From NCBI GenBank assembly GCA_964292295.1, contig CAXYVC010000084.1, forward strand, positions 1 to 11,647: DNA of 11,647 bases, in the 5' to 3' direction. Under the pieces are notes generated by a model. That model did no database searches, was not told the origin of the DNA, and was given only the letters and a program-made list of their open reading frames with translations. How positions within the stretch are numbered: the stretch's first letter is position 1; every line of letters begins with the position of its first letter. Below, in pieces: positions 1 to 7,242 of this stretch. The DNA comes from CAXYVC01 sp964292295. Lineage in GTDB: Bacteria; Acidobacteriota; Holophagae; Holophagales; Holophagaceae. The position numbers and the translations under genes were made by a program.

Positions 1-118
1 CCCCCGAGCGCTCCCGGCCGGCGATCCGTCCCCGCCCCGCCCCCGGGCCGGCCGGGCCCGGACAGCCCCCTTGCCTCCCTCGCCGGAGGAAGGCTGGCCG
101 GAACCGCATCATCCGGGT
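1..118. other. GC-rich intergenic region with two hairpins, 3' of the HAD gene
   Basis: No gene is visible here. The first 60 bases contain only about five A/T and suggest a contig edge. Two inverted repeats stand out. The first has arms 43-49 (CCGGGCC) and 55-61 (GGCCCGG) around a 5-nt loop. The second has arms 69-78 and 85-93, nine pairs with G73 bulged and a 6-nt loop. Read on the minus strand they lie 26 and 58 nt beyond the TGA of the phosphatase gene. They could stop transcription or protect the 3' end, but neither is followed by a U-tract, so a classical intrinsic terminator is not supported. Confidence 0.45.
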
Positions 119-121
119 TCA
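91..121 (-). repeat. Intergenic repeat end, copy 1, including the HAD gene stop codon
   Basis: Read on the minus strand this 31-bp stretch starts with TGAACCCGGATGATGCGG, whose TGA is the stop codon of the HAD gene. It matches 9988-10018 at 29 of 31 positions, differing only at 101 and 114, and that copy also starts at a stop codon. Beyond position 91 the two loci diverge, so this is either a short or truncated member or just the shared end of two variants. Confidence 0.75.
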
Positions 122-1132
122 GTGGGGAAGGTGGTGCGGGGCGACGCCCACGCGGCTCTTCAGGGCGGCCTTGCGCTCGGCGATGATGGCGTCCGCGACC
201 TGGCCGACGCGCATGGTGAGCCACTTGGCGGTGGGGCTGGCGGGTTCGTAGTTGGCGGGGCCGTAGTGGTCCACGCGGCCGTCCCGGCGCATGCGCTCCA
301 CCTGCTCGAGGCTGCGCCGGCTCTCCAGTCGGCTGCGCTCGGTGCGGTCATCGTCGAGGTACACCGCGAAGGCGGTGCCCCCGAACTGGCGCATCACGCT
401 GAAGGCGGGGATGTCGCTGGGGCCGTCGGCGATGTAGATCATGTGGTCGAAGGGCACGCGGCGGTCCTCTTCCCGCATCTTCGCGTTCACGTCGATGCCG
501 GCGTCCACGTGGCTGCCCTTGTTGATCTCGAAGAGGGCGCGGGTCTTGGAGGTGTTGTCGTAGGCCACGGCGATCTGGCTGATGGCGTGGGTGGGGATCA
601 TTCCCGTGTTCCGGGGCCCGTCCAGGTCGAGGGTGGCGTCCGGGTCGAAGCCCGGGGGCATGGGCGTCTCCAGGAACTCGCTGGCCCAGATGCCGTCCAC
701 GTAGGGGCGGATGGCGCTGCCCTCGACCATCTCCTTCAGGCCCGTGGAGACGATGTAGTGCTCGAGGCGCAGCTCGAAGCGCTCCGCGTCCGGGATCCGC
801 GCCAGCTCCTCCTTCAGGCTCCTGAAGAAGCCCGGAAGGCCCGGGTGGAAGACGATGCGCGCACCCAGTTCCCGCAGCTTGGCGTTCGTGAGGTCCGGCA
901 TGCGGTTGAAGTGGACGTGGTTCAGCAGGTGGTTCAGGTAGGCGATGTCGGGGTGCAGGTGCACGCCCATGCGGGCATACAGGCCGGGCAGGGCGTTGGT
1001 CTCGGCCCAGAACTGGCCGGGATCCACGCCGTATTCGGCGAAGATCGGGTCCTGCATGTAGCCCGGGATGAGGGTCTTGTCGAAGTCCCACACGAGGGCG
1101 ATCACGTTCTGGGGGTGGATGGAGGGCGTCAT
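119..1132 (-). CDS. HAD-superfamily hydrolase (phosphatase-like)
   Basis: A 337-residue soluble protein with no signal peptide, predicted to be a cytoplasmic phosphohydrolase using an aspartyl-phosphate intermediate. HAD motif I is DFDKT at residues 16-20 (nucleophile D16, acid/base D18). Motif II is probably VSTG at 128-131, motif III a lysine around 197-205, and motif IV ADGPSD at 235-240 with metal-binding D236 and D240. A large cap of about 100 residues sits between motifs I and II, and the charged C-terminus (262-337) goes beyond a minimal HAD fold. The substrate cannot be read from the sequence. The ATG at 1132 was chosen because homology-like sequence begins just before motif I, whereas the open frame further upstream only mirrors the transporter gene. 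The preceding AUCGGGAAC gives a weak ribosome binding site. It is divergent from the transporter at 1316. Family assignment is secure, specific function unknown. Confidence 0.9.
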   Translation of the reverse strand: MTPSIHPQNVIALVWDFDKTLIPGYMQDPIFAEYGVDPGQFWAETNALPGLYARMGVHLHPDIAYLNHLLNHVHFNRMPDLTNAKLRELGARIVFHPGLPGFFRSLKEELARIPDAERFELRLEHYIVSTGLKEMVEGSAIRPYVDGIWASEFLETPMPPGFDPDATLDLDGPRNTGMIPTHAISQIAVAYDNTSKTRALFEINKGSHVDAGIDVNAKMREEDRRVPFDHMIYIADGPSDIPAFSVMRQFGGTAFAVYLDDDRTERSRLESRRSLEQVERMRRDGRVDHYGPANYEPASPTAKWLTMRVGQVADAIIAERKAALKSRVGVAPHHLPH

Positions 1133-1201
1133 GGGGTTCCCGATCTGGCTTGGTTTCGATCCTAGCGGGAAGAGGGGCACCGGATCACAGGCGGGGCTTC
1201 C

Positions 1202-1207
1202 TATAGT
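1202..1207 (+). promoter_or_regulatory. Possible -10 hexamer for the first transporter
   Basis: TATAGT differs from the sigma-70 consensus at one position and is a rare A/T-rich patch in the 183-bp divergent region between the HAD gene and the transporter. No convincing -35 hexamer lies about 17 bp upstream. If real, transcription would start near 1214 and leave a leader of about 100 nt. Confidence 0.3.
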
Positions 1208-1221
1208 GGAGCCTTGTAGGT

Positions 1222-1311
1222 CCTGCCCTGCGGGGGCTGGCGGGATGAACCCGCAGGCCGCGAGGCGCGCTTCCGGTGCGGGAGCACGTGTCGCCCCGGG
1301 GGCACGGGAGG
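1222..1311 (+). promoter_or_regulatory. Structured 5' leader of the first transporter gene
   Basis: Three hairpins precede the start codon. Hairpin 1 is a perfect 8-bp inverted repeat, CCTGCGGG (1227-1234) and CCCGCAGG (1250-1257), around a 15-nt loop. Hairpin 2 is GTGC-GGGA-GCAC (1276-1287), whose loop fits the GNRA tetraloop pattern. Hairpin 3 is GCCC-CGG-GGGC (1293-1303), ending three bases before the GGGAGG ribosome binding site (1306-1311), which is 4 nt from the GTG start. The arrangement could control translation, but I do not recognise a known riboswitch class. Confidence 0.4.
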
Positions 1312-1315
1312 CACT

Positions 1316-2965
1316 GTGAAAGTCCTGGTCGACGTCCTGAACCAAAGCCCGCTGCTGCTGCTCTTCCTGATCGTGGCGCTGGGGTGGCCCCTGGGGAAGG
1401 TGAAGATCGCCGGGGCCTCCCTGGGCATGGCGGCGGTGCTCTTCGTGGGCGTGGGGCTGGGCTGCCTGCCGGGCATCAAGCCGCTGCCCGACATCATCTA
1501 TCTGCTGGGGCTTTCCCTGTTCGTGTACTCGGTGGGGCTCAGCAGCGCCCAGGGCTTCTTCGCCGCCATGAACCTGCGGGGGCTCAAGAACACGCTGATC
1601 ACCGTGCTCGCCATGGTCTTCGGGGCCGTGGTGATCGTGGGCCTCGCAAGGCTCCTCGGCTGGAACCACTTCTTCGGCGCGGGGCTCTTCAGCGGCGCCT
1701 TCACCAACGCACCGGCCCTGGCGGGGGCGGTGGAGGCCATCAAGGCCCAGGGCGGCACGGCGGCGGACCTCTCCCAGCACGCCTTCGCCTATTCCATCGC
1801 CTATCCCATGGGGGTGCTCGTGCCCCTGGTGGTGATCCTCCTCGCCCGCCATCTCTTCCGGGTGGACCTGCAGAAGGAGGCGGAGGGGCTCACCCAGGTC
1901 CGGAGCGGCGCGGCGCGTCTGGAACCCCGCACGGTGCGCGTGACGCGGGCGGAGGCCGAAGGCCTCACCCGCGCCCAGGTGGCGGCGCGCCAGAAGTGTG
2001 ACGTGGTCTTCGGGCGCATCCTGCGCGAGGGGCGCCTGATGCTCTACAGCGGGGAGGTGGGCCTGCGCCTCGGGGACGTGCTCACCGTGGTGGGGGAACC
2101 CGCCAGTGTGGATGCGGTGGCGGCCCTCCTGGGCGAGGCCATCCCGGCCCCCATCGACCAGGTGGAGGGGCTGGCCGGGGATTTCGAGTACCGCATGTTC
2201 TTCGTAAGCCGGCCCGAGGTGGTGGGACGTCCTCTTGCGGCGCTGGAGCTTCCCGCGGAATTCGATGCCGTGGTGACGCGCCTGCGGCGGGGCGACCTGT
2301 GGTTCGTCCCGAACGACGACACCCGCCTGGAGCTGGGCGACCGCATCCGCGTCACCATGCGCCGGGAGCGCGTGGAGGAGCTGCGGGCCTTCTTCGGCGA
2401 CTCCTACCGCGAGGTGAGCGAGGCGGACTTCCTGACCTTCGCCCTGGGCCTGGCGGCGGGTCTGGCCCTCGGCATGGTGCCCATCCCTTTGCCCGGCGGC
2501 ATCACCTTCAAGCTGGGCTTCGCCGGGGGGCCCCTTGTCATGGCCCTCTTCCTGGGCAAGGTGAACCGCGTGGGGCGCTTCGTGTGGCACTTCCCCTACG
2601 GCGCCAACCTCACGATCCGCCAGCTCGGCCTGCTGCTCTTCAGCGCCGGCATCGGCAGCATCGCGGGCATGGGCTTCCTGGAGAACCTGCGGGGCGGCAT
2701 GGGGCTTCCCCTCTTCCTGGCGGGGGCGGCCGTGACCTTCGTCACGGGGCTCTTCCTGGTGGGCGTGGGCCACAAGCTGCTGAAGATCCCCATGAACCTG
2801 CTGCTGGGCATCCTGGCCGGGGCCCAGACCATGCCCGTGGTGCTGGGCGCCGCGAGCGACCAGACGAAGAACGACCTGCCCGCCATCGGGTACGCCACCA
2901 GCTACCCGGTGGCCATGATCTTCAAGATCGTGCTGGCCCAGGTGCTGCTGCTCCTGATCCGCTGA
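1316..2965 (+). CDS. Aspartate:alanine exchanger (AAEx) family transporter, first paralog
   Basis: A 549-residue inner-membrane protein with the architecture of the AspT/YidE/YbjL family (E. coli YidE is about 550 residues): an N-terminal membrane domain (about 8-180), two cytosolic TrkA-C (RCK_C) domains (about 200-275 and 285-362), and a C-terminal membrane domain (about 370-549). The two membrane halves carry matching re-entrant-loop-like motifs, GAFTNAPALAG at 127-137 and GAQTMPVVLG at 502-511, consistent with an inverted duplication. AspT itself exchanges aspartate for alanine; most other members have no known substrate, so none is assigned. The GTG start is set by GGGAGG 4 nt upstream and by alignment with the paralog, which begins at the same point relative to the shared NPLLLLF/SPLLLLF segment. 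The paralog follows after 127 bp on the same strand. TrkA-C domains suggest gating by a small ligand. Confidence 0.93.
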   Translation: MKVLVDVLNQSPLLLLFLIVALGWPLGKVKIAGASLGMAAVLFVGVGLGCLPGIKPLPDIIYLLGLSLFVYSVGLSSAQGFFAAMNLRGLKNTLITVLAMVFGAVVIVGLARLLGWNHFFGAGLFSGAFTNAPALAGAVEAIKAQGGTAADLSQHAFAYSIAYPMGVLVPLVVILLARHLFRVDLQKEAEGLTQVRSGAARLEPRTVRVTRAEAEGLTRAQVAARQKCDVVFGRILREGRLMLYSGEVGLRLGDVLTVVGEPASVDAVAALLGEAIPAPIDQVEGLAGDFEYRMFFVSRPEVVGRPLAALELPAEFDAVVTRLRRGDLWFVPNDDTRLELGDRIRVTMRRERVEELRAFFGDSYREVSEADFLTFALGLAAGLALGMVPIPLPGGITFKLGFAGGPLVMALFLGKVNRVGRFVWHFPYGANLTIRQLGLLLFSAGIGSIAGMGFLENLRGGMGLPLFLAGAAVTFVTGLFLVGVGHKLLKIPMNLLLGILAGAQTMPVVLGAASDQTKNDLPAIGYATSYPVAMIFKIVLAQVLLLLIR

Positions 2966-2989
2966 AGGGCAGGGGGCCTGCGGTAGCAT

Positions 2990-3029
2990 GAAGGGGAAGG
3001 GCCCCTTCGCGGCCCGGTTCCTGTTTTTT
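2990..3029 (+). terminator. Candidate weak terminator between the two transporters
   Basis: GAAGGGG (2990-2996) pairs with CCCCTTC (3002-3008) around a 5-nt loop. An alternative stem pairs GGGCC (2999-3003) with GGCCC (3011-3015). A run of six T lies at 3024-3029. The T-run is 8 nt beyond the second stem, further than in a standard intrinsic terminator, so partial termination with readthrough into the second gene is as likely as a full stop. Confidence 0.4.
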
Positions 3030-3083
3030 CGGCCTGTCCCCATCGCGTTGTCGTATTCCTAGGGCGCGCGGGCGCCTGATGTT

Positions 3084-3087
3084 GGAG
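3084..3087 (+). promoter_or_regulatory. Ribosome binding site of the second transporter
   Basis: GGAG sits 5 nt before the ATG at 3093 and fixes that start. Confidence 0.7.
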
Positions 3088-3092
3088 AGTCC

Positions 3093-4775
3093 ATGCTGAA
3101 CGCCGTGTTGAACTTCCTTGCCCACAATCCGCTGCTGCTGCTCTTCGCGGTGGTGGCGCTGGGCTACCCCATCAGCAAGATCAAGATCGCCGGCGCCTCC
3201 TTCGGCATCGCCAGCATCCTCTTCGCGGGCATCGCCCTCGGCGCCATCGTGGTCTCCCCCGGCCTGGATCCGGCCGTCAAGAAGGACATCTCCAAGGAGA
3301 TGAAGCTGGTCTACGAGCTGGGCCTGGCCATCTTCGTCTACGCCATGGGCCTCGGCATCGCCCACAGCTTCTGGAAGGCCTTCACGAAGGAGGGCATCAA
3401 GAAGAACGCCGTGGTCGCCATCGTGATGATCTTCAGCACCTTCCTGATCGTCGTCATCGCCAAGAAGCTCTTCCGCTTCGACAGCCGCTATGCGGCGGGC
3501 CTGCTCACGGGCTCCTTCAACAACATGCCCGCCCTGGCCGGCGTCATCGAGGCCCTGAAGCGCCTCACCTCCGACGCCATGGAGATCGCCAAGCCCACCG
3601 TGGCCAGCGCCATCGCCTATCCCCTGGGCGTGCTCATTCCCATGCTCTCCATGCTCGTGAGCCGCCGCTTCTTCAAGGTGGACCTGCAGAAGGAGGCCAA
3701 GGGCCTGCGCGGCTACAGCGCCGGGGCCAGCCAGCTGGTCGCCGGCACCATCCACGTGGAGGCGAAGGGCGCGGGTTGCACCAACGCCGACCTGCGGGAG
3801 CGCGGGGAGTGCCGCGTGGTCTTCAGCCGCATGAAGCGCGGGGACGCCTGGATTCCCGCTCCCCTGGGCGTGAAGCTGGAGGAGGGTGACCTGCTCATGG
3901 TGGTCGGCAGCGCCGACGAGGTGGCCAAGGCCACCGCCTTCCTGGGGCGCGAGGGCGAGGTGGCGCTCCAGAACGACATCCGCGAGTACGACTCCACCCG
4001 CATCTTCGTGAGCCGCCACGACGTGGTGGGCCGCCCCCTGCGCGAGCTGCAGCTCCCCGAGCAGCACCGCGCCATCATCACCCGCCTGCGCCGGGGCGAC
4101 GTGTGGCTCACGCCGGACGGCGACACGATCCTCGAGCAGGGCGACCGCATCCGCGTGGCCACCGCCAAGGAGAACATCCCGGCCATCGAGGCCCTCTTCG
4201 GCGACAGCTACCGCGAGATTTCCGAAGCGAGCTTCCTGACCTTCGCCATGGGGCTGGCCGTGGGCCTCGCCGTGGGGCAGATCCCCTTCCCGCTCGGCCA
4301 CGGCATGGTGTTCAAGCTCGGCTTCGCCGGCGGTCCCCTGGTGGTGGGCCTGGTCCTCGGCCGCTTCCACCGCTTCGGCTCCTTCATCTGGAACATCCCC
4401 TACAGCGCCAACCACACGATCCGCCAGTTCGGCCTCGTGCTCTTCGCCGCGGGCATCGGCATCATCTCCGGCGAGGGCTTCCGCCAGATCCTGTCCAAGA
4501 ACATCGCCTGGCTGCCCATCTTCCTGGCGAGCGCCCTCATCGTGACCGTCCTGGCCGATTCCCTCGCCTACTGGGTGGGCCACAAGCTCTTCAAGATTCC
4601 CCTGAACCTGATGTTCGGGATCGTGTCGGGCATGCACACCCAGCCCGTGCTGCTCGGCTACGCCTGCCAGCAGACGAAGAACGAGCTGCCCAACGTGGGC
4701 TTCGCCACGGTCTACCCGCTGGCCACCATCCTGAAGATCATGCTGGCCCAGGCGCTGCTGGTGCTGGCCGCCTGA
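3093..4775 (+). CDS. Aspartate:alanine exchanger (AAEx) family transporter, second paralog
   Basis: A 560-residue inner-membrane transporter that aligns end to end with its upstream neighbour. Shared stretches include KIAGAS near residue 31, VDLQKEA just after the first membrane half, FGDSYRE.SEA.FLTFA at 369-385, and TIRQ.GL in the C-terminal half. Domain order is membrane domain (about 10-190), TrkA-C (about 210-285), TrkA-C (about 295-370), membrane domain (about 380-560). The duplicated loop motifs are GSFNNMPALAG (140-150) and SGMHTQPVLLG (512-522); the first has N-N-M where the neighbour has T-N-A, and the second H-T-Q-P where it has Q-T-M-P. An insertion of about 10 residues near 57-70, rich in lysine and acidic residues, also sets it apart. 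A tandem duplication followed by divergence in substrate or gating is likely. Its TGA lies 1 nt from the stop of the convergent phosphodiesterase gene. Substrate unknown. Confidence 0.93.
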   Translation: MLNAVLNFLAHNPLLLLFAVVALGYPISKIKIAGASFGIASILFAGIALGAIVVSPGLDPAVKKDISKEMKLVYELGLAIFVYAMGLGIAHSFWKAFTKEGIKKNAVVAIVMIFSTFLIVVIAKKLFRFDSRYAAGLLTGSFNNMPALAGVIEALKRLTSDAMEIAKPTVASAIAYPLGVLIPMLSMLVSRRFFKVDLQKEAKGLRGYSAGASQLVAGTIHVEAKGAGCTNADLRERGECRVVFSRMKRGDAWIPAPLGVKLEEGDLLMVVGSADEVAKATAFLGREGEVALQNDIREYDSTRIFVSRHDVVGRPLRELQLPEQHRAIITRLRRGDVWLTPDGDTILEQGDRIRVATAKENIPAIEALFGDSYREISEASFLTFAMGLAVGLAVGQIPFPLGHGMVFKLGFAGGPLVVGLVLGRFHRFGSFIWNIPYSANHTIRQFGLVLFAAGIGIISGEGFRQILSKNIAWLPIFLASALIVTVLADSLAYWVGHKLFKIPLNLMFGIVSGMHTQPVLLGYACQQTKNELPNVGFATVYPLATILKIMLAQALLVLAA

Positions 4776-4776
4776 T

Positions 4777-5925
4777 TCAGGGGCGCAGCGCGGGGACGGT
4801 CCGTCCGTCCGGCGCCTGCGCCCAGGTGATGTCCAGCCACGCGGCCACGGTGGGGGCGAGATCCCAGAGGGGGAAGGCCGGGATCTCGCCCGGGGCGCGT
4901 ACCCCGAGCACCAGGAGCCAGCCCTGGAGCTCGGGGCTGGGCCTGAGGCTGCCGTGGGCGCCCCGGCGGGTCCCGGCCTCCTCACGCCGCGCCTCCTCCG
5001 TGGCGCCCTGGCTCAGCCAGGCGTCCGCTGGGGCCTGCACGACCACGCCGCCCGTTCTTGGACTGCCCGACAGGTGCAGGGCGCGCGGCAGCTCCGTCCG
5101 GGACCAGGCCTCGAGCCCCGCGGCCCGGCAGCGCGCCAGGAGCGGGCCCGGGTCGCTGCCGGGCCGCAGGTGGAAGGAGGCGCTCAGGCCATGGGCCTGG
5201 ATGCGCAGCGTTTCGGGGCCCGCGAGGGGGGCGAGGTCGATGCGGCGGACGGGCGCCGCCATGCCGTGGTCCGCCGTGAGCACCAGGCGCAGATTCCGGT
5301 GGCGGGCCTGCGCCTGGGGGATCCAGGCGCCCAGCGCGGTGTCGATGCGGGCCAGTTCGGCGCGCCAGGCCCGGCTGCCGGGGCCGTGGCGGTGGCCGGC
5401 CTCGTCCACGCCGGGCAGGTAGGCCATGACCAGCTCCGCGCCCTCGTCCAGGGCCCGGGACACGGCGCGCAGGGTGAAGGCCTGGCTGTCCTTCGGGTCG
5501 AAGGGGCGCAGGCGCCAGGGGCGCACGCCCTGCCAGGGGCCGGTGGCGCAGGGCCATCCGAAGACCGCCGTGCGCTTCCCGCTCCGGGTGGCGGCAACCC
5601 ACAGGGGTTCGCGCAGGAGCTGCTCGGCGACGGCGGCGTGGCGCACCCAGCCCGCGGCGGGATCCAGGTAGGCGTTGGCCACGATGCCGTGGTGCTCGGG
5701 CCAGCAGCCCGTGGCGTGGGTGGCGTGGCCGTTGAAGGTGGTGGAGGGGCTGGGGGGCAGCACGCGCCCGCGGAGGCCCTTGCGGGAGAGCGCCCACAGG
5801 CGGGGCATGGTGGCCTCGGTGAAGGCGTCCGCCGCCAGGGCATCGAAGCTGAGCACCACCACGGGCTGGGCGAAGGCTCCAAGGGTCCACAGGATGCAGA
5901 GGATCAGGATGGCCGCGTTCCGCAT
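4777..5925 (-). CDS. Exported type I phosphodiesterase / nucleotide pyrophosphatase family protein
   Basis: A 382-residue alkaline-phosphatase-superfamily enzyme that hydrolyses phosphate mono- or diesters with two zinc-type metal sites. A signal peptide (1-19, hydrophobic stretch AAILILCILWTLGAFA, likely cleavage after AFA) puts it in the periplasm or outside the cell. Visible metal and catalytic residues are D28 (LSFDAL), T63 in STTFNGH (the nucleophile position of this family), D174 and H178 in VDEAGHRHG, D219 and H220 in TADHGM, and H324 in the C-terminal GAHGS. The usual TFPNH signature reads TFNGH, which may affect phosphate binding. The ATG at 5925 is preferred over the GTG at 5937 because GGAGG lies 5 nt upstream of the ATG and the shorter form begins directly with the signal peptide. 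It is convergent with the second transporter and divergent from the methyltransferase. The natural substrate (nucleotide, phospholipid head group or other ester) is not predictable. Confidence 0.92.
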   Translation of the reverse strand: MRNAAILILCILWTLGAFAQPVVVLSFDALAADAFTEATMPRLWALSRKGLRGRVLPPSPSTTFNGHATHATGCWPEHHGIVANAYLDPAAGWVRHAAVAEQLLREPLWVAATRSGKRTAVFGWPCATGPWQGVRPWRLRPFDPKDSQAFTLRAVSRALDEGAELVMAYLPGVDEAGHRHGPGSRAWRAELARIDTALGAWIPQAQARHRNLRLVLTADHGMAAPVRRIDLAPLAGPETLRIQAHGLSASFHLRPGSDPGPLLARCRAAGLEAWSRTELPRALHLSGSPRTGGVVVQAPADAWLSQGATEEARREEAGTRRGAHGSLRPSPELQGWLLVLGVRAPGEIPAFPLWDLAPTVAAWLDITWAQAPDGRTVPALRP

Positions 5926-5975
5926 GGAAGCCTCCACGGCAAGGCTACCGGATCGGCGATGATGGAGGCATGGAC
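5926..5975. promoter_or_regulatory. Short divergent intergenic region with mirrored ribosome binding sites
   Basis: Only 50 bp separate the two divergent starts. GCCTCC (5929-5934) and GGAGGC (5964-5969) form an inverted repeat, because each is the ribosome binding site of one gene. Promoters for both genes must therefore overlap each other or lie within the opposite coding sequence. I see no clear -10 or -35 pair. Confidence 0.5.
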
Positions 5976-7181
5976 ATGTCCGCCTGGCCCTATCCCATCC
6001 TCCGCCTCAAGCCCGGCAAGGAGGCGCTGCTCGGGAAGCGGCACCCCTGGCTCTTCTCGGGCGCGCTGCTGGATGCCGTTCCCGCGCCCCTGGTGCGCCT
6101 GGCGGACGCGAAGGGCCGCGTGCTCGCCGTGGGCAGCGCCTCGGCCACGAACCCTCTCGCCGCGCGCATCTTCCGCTTCCAGGAGGCGCCGCTGGACGCG
6201 GCCTTCTTTGGGGAGCGCTTCAAGGCGGCCCTGGAACTGCGGAAGCTGCTGGGGCTCTGGGAACCGGAGGGAGGCTGCCGCTGGATCTTCGGGGAGGGCG
6301 ACGGCCTGCCGGGTCTGGTGGTGGACCGCTACGCCCATGCCCTGGTGCTGCACGTGGGCACGGCGGGCCTGGAGGCCTGCCGGGACGCCTGGTGGCCGGT
6401 GCTGCAGGAGCTGGCCCGGGCCGAGGGACTGGAGACCTTCGTGGAGCGCAGCGTATCCGGCCGCAAGGACGAGGGACTGCCCGCGGAGAACCGCATCCTG
6501 AAGGGCAGCCTCGCCGGGCCCGTCGTGATCCGCGAAGGCGCCGCGCGGCTGTCCGTGGACCTCCTGAAGGGCCAGAAGACGGGCTTCTTCCTGGACCAGC
6601 GGGCCCACCGCCTGGAGTTGGGACGGCTGGCGAAGGGAACGCGGGTGCTGAACGCCTTCGGCTACACGGGGGGCTTTTCCATCCACGCGGGCCTGGGGGG
6701 CGCGCGGGAGGTGGCCACCCTGGACGTCTCGGGTTCCGCCCTGGACGCCTGCGAGCGGGACTGGGCCGCCAACGGGCTGGATCCGGCCCGCCACGTGCGG
6801 ATGCAGGGGGACGCCTTCGAGCTGATGCGCGGCCTCGAGGCCGCCTCCTACGACCGGGTGGTGGTGGACCCGCCCGCCTTCGCCAAGACCCGCAAGGACG
6901 TGGACGCCGCCTTCAAGGCCTACAAGGACGTCTTCCGCCTGGGGGCCCGGGCCACCGCGCCCGGCGGTCTGCTCTGGTGCTTCAGCTGCAGCCAGCACCT
7001 GGACCGGACCCGCTTCCAGGAGGCGGTGTGGACGGCCCTGCTGGAGGCGGGGAGGAGCGCCCAGGTGCTCGCCCACCTGGGCCAGCCCATGGACCATCCG
7101 TATGCCCTGGACCACCCGGAAGGCTTCTATCTCAAGGGGCTGATGCTCCGGGTGGGTGCCCCGGAGGGCGGCTCCCGCTAG
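5976..7181 (+). CDS. rlmI: Class I SAM-dependent rRNA methyltransferase, RlmI type (23S rRNA m5C)
   Basis: A 401-residue cytoplasmic enzyme matching the RlmI/YccW family, which in E. coli methylates C1962 of 23S rRNA (about 396 residues). The N-terminal PUA-like domain (about 6-72) starts PILRLKPGKE and contains HPWLFSGAL. A central RNA-binding segment (about 75-190) holds GEGDGLPGLVVDRY. The C-terminal Rossmann methyltransferase domain includes FFLDQR (204-209), the SAM-binding NAFGYTGGFS (226-235), acidic D250 in TLDVS, DPPAF at 298-302, and SCSQH at 337-341 supplying the family's catalytic-type cysteine region. The ATG at 5976 is preferred to the one at 5970 because the GGAGG at 5964-5968 is 7 nt from the former and only 1 nt from the latter. 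The exact target base is inferred from the family. The two small genes downstream may be co-transcribed. Confidence 0.9.
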   Translation: MSAWPYPILRLKPGKEALLGKRHPWLFSGALLDAVPAPLVRLADAKGRVLAVGSASATNPLAARIFRFQEAPLDAAFFGERFKAALELRKLLGLWEPEGGCRWIFGEGDGLPGLVVDRYAHALVLHVGTAGLEACRDAWWPVLQELARAEGLETFVERSVSGRKDEGLPAENRILKGSLAGPVVIREGAARLSVDLLKGQKTGFFLDQRAHRLELGRLAKGTRVLNAFGYTGGFSIHAGLGGAREVATLDVSGSALDACERDWAANGLDPARHVRMQGDAFELMRGLEAASYDRVVVDPPAFAKTRKDVDAAFKAYKDVFRLGARATAPGGLLWCFSCSQHLDRTRFQEAVWTALLEAGRSAQVLAHLGQPMDHPYALDHPEGFYLKGLMLRVGAPEGGSR

Positions 7182-7196
7182 ACTGATTCCGCGCAT

Positions 7197-7212
7197 CCGC
7201 CACACCCGGCGG
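7197..7212 (+). other. Small hairpin before the SRPBCC gene
   Basis: CCGCC (7197-7201) pairs with GGCGG (7208-7212) around a 6-nt loop. No T-run follows, so it is unlikely to terminate transcription. It overlaps the GGAG that would serve the alternative ATG at 7225 and could mask that site. Confidence 0.3.
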
Positions 7213-7242
7213 AGAAGCTGTGCGATGCGGAGGCACGCAGGC

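Noticed and set aside
1222..1311. Known riboswitch (glycine, c-di-GMP, fluoride, Mn, TPP)
   Set aside because: I looked for their conserved cores by eye and found none; only generic hairpins are supported.
1068..1319. 83-residue plus-strand open frame across the divergent intergenic region
   Set aside because: It starts inside the HAD gene on the opposite strand, has no ribosome binding site, and ends within the transporter start region.
1133..3043. Very long open frame antisense to the first transporter, continuous with the HAD gene
   Set aside because: Its translation is rich in His, Gln, Glu and Ala with no domain pattern, as expected opposite a high-GC gene with strong third-position bias. 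The HAD gene has its own ATG and motif I at 1132.
2922..4985. 687-residue open frame opposite the second transporter
   Set aside because: Low-complexity composition (long A/E/G/H/V runs) and full overlap with a well-supported transporter gene on the other strand.
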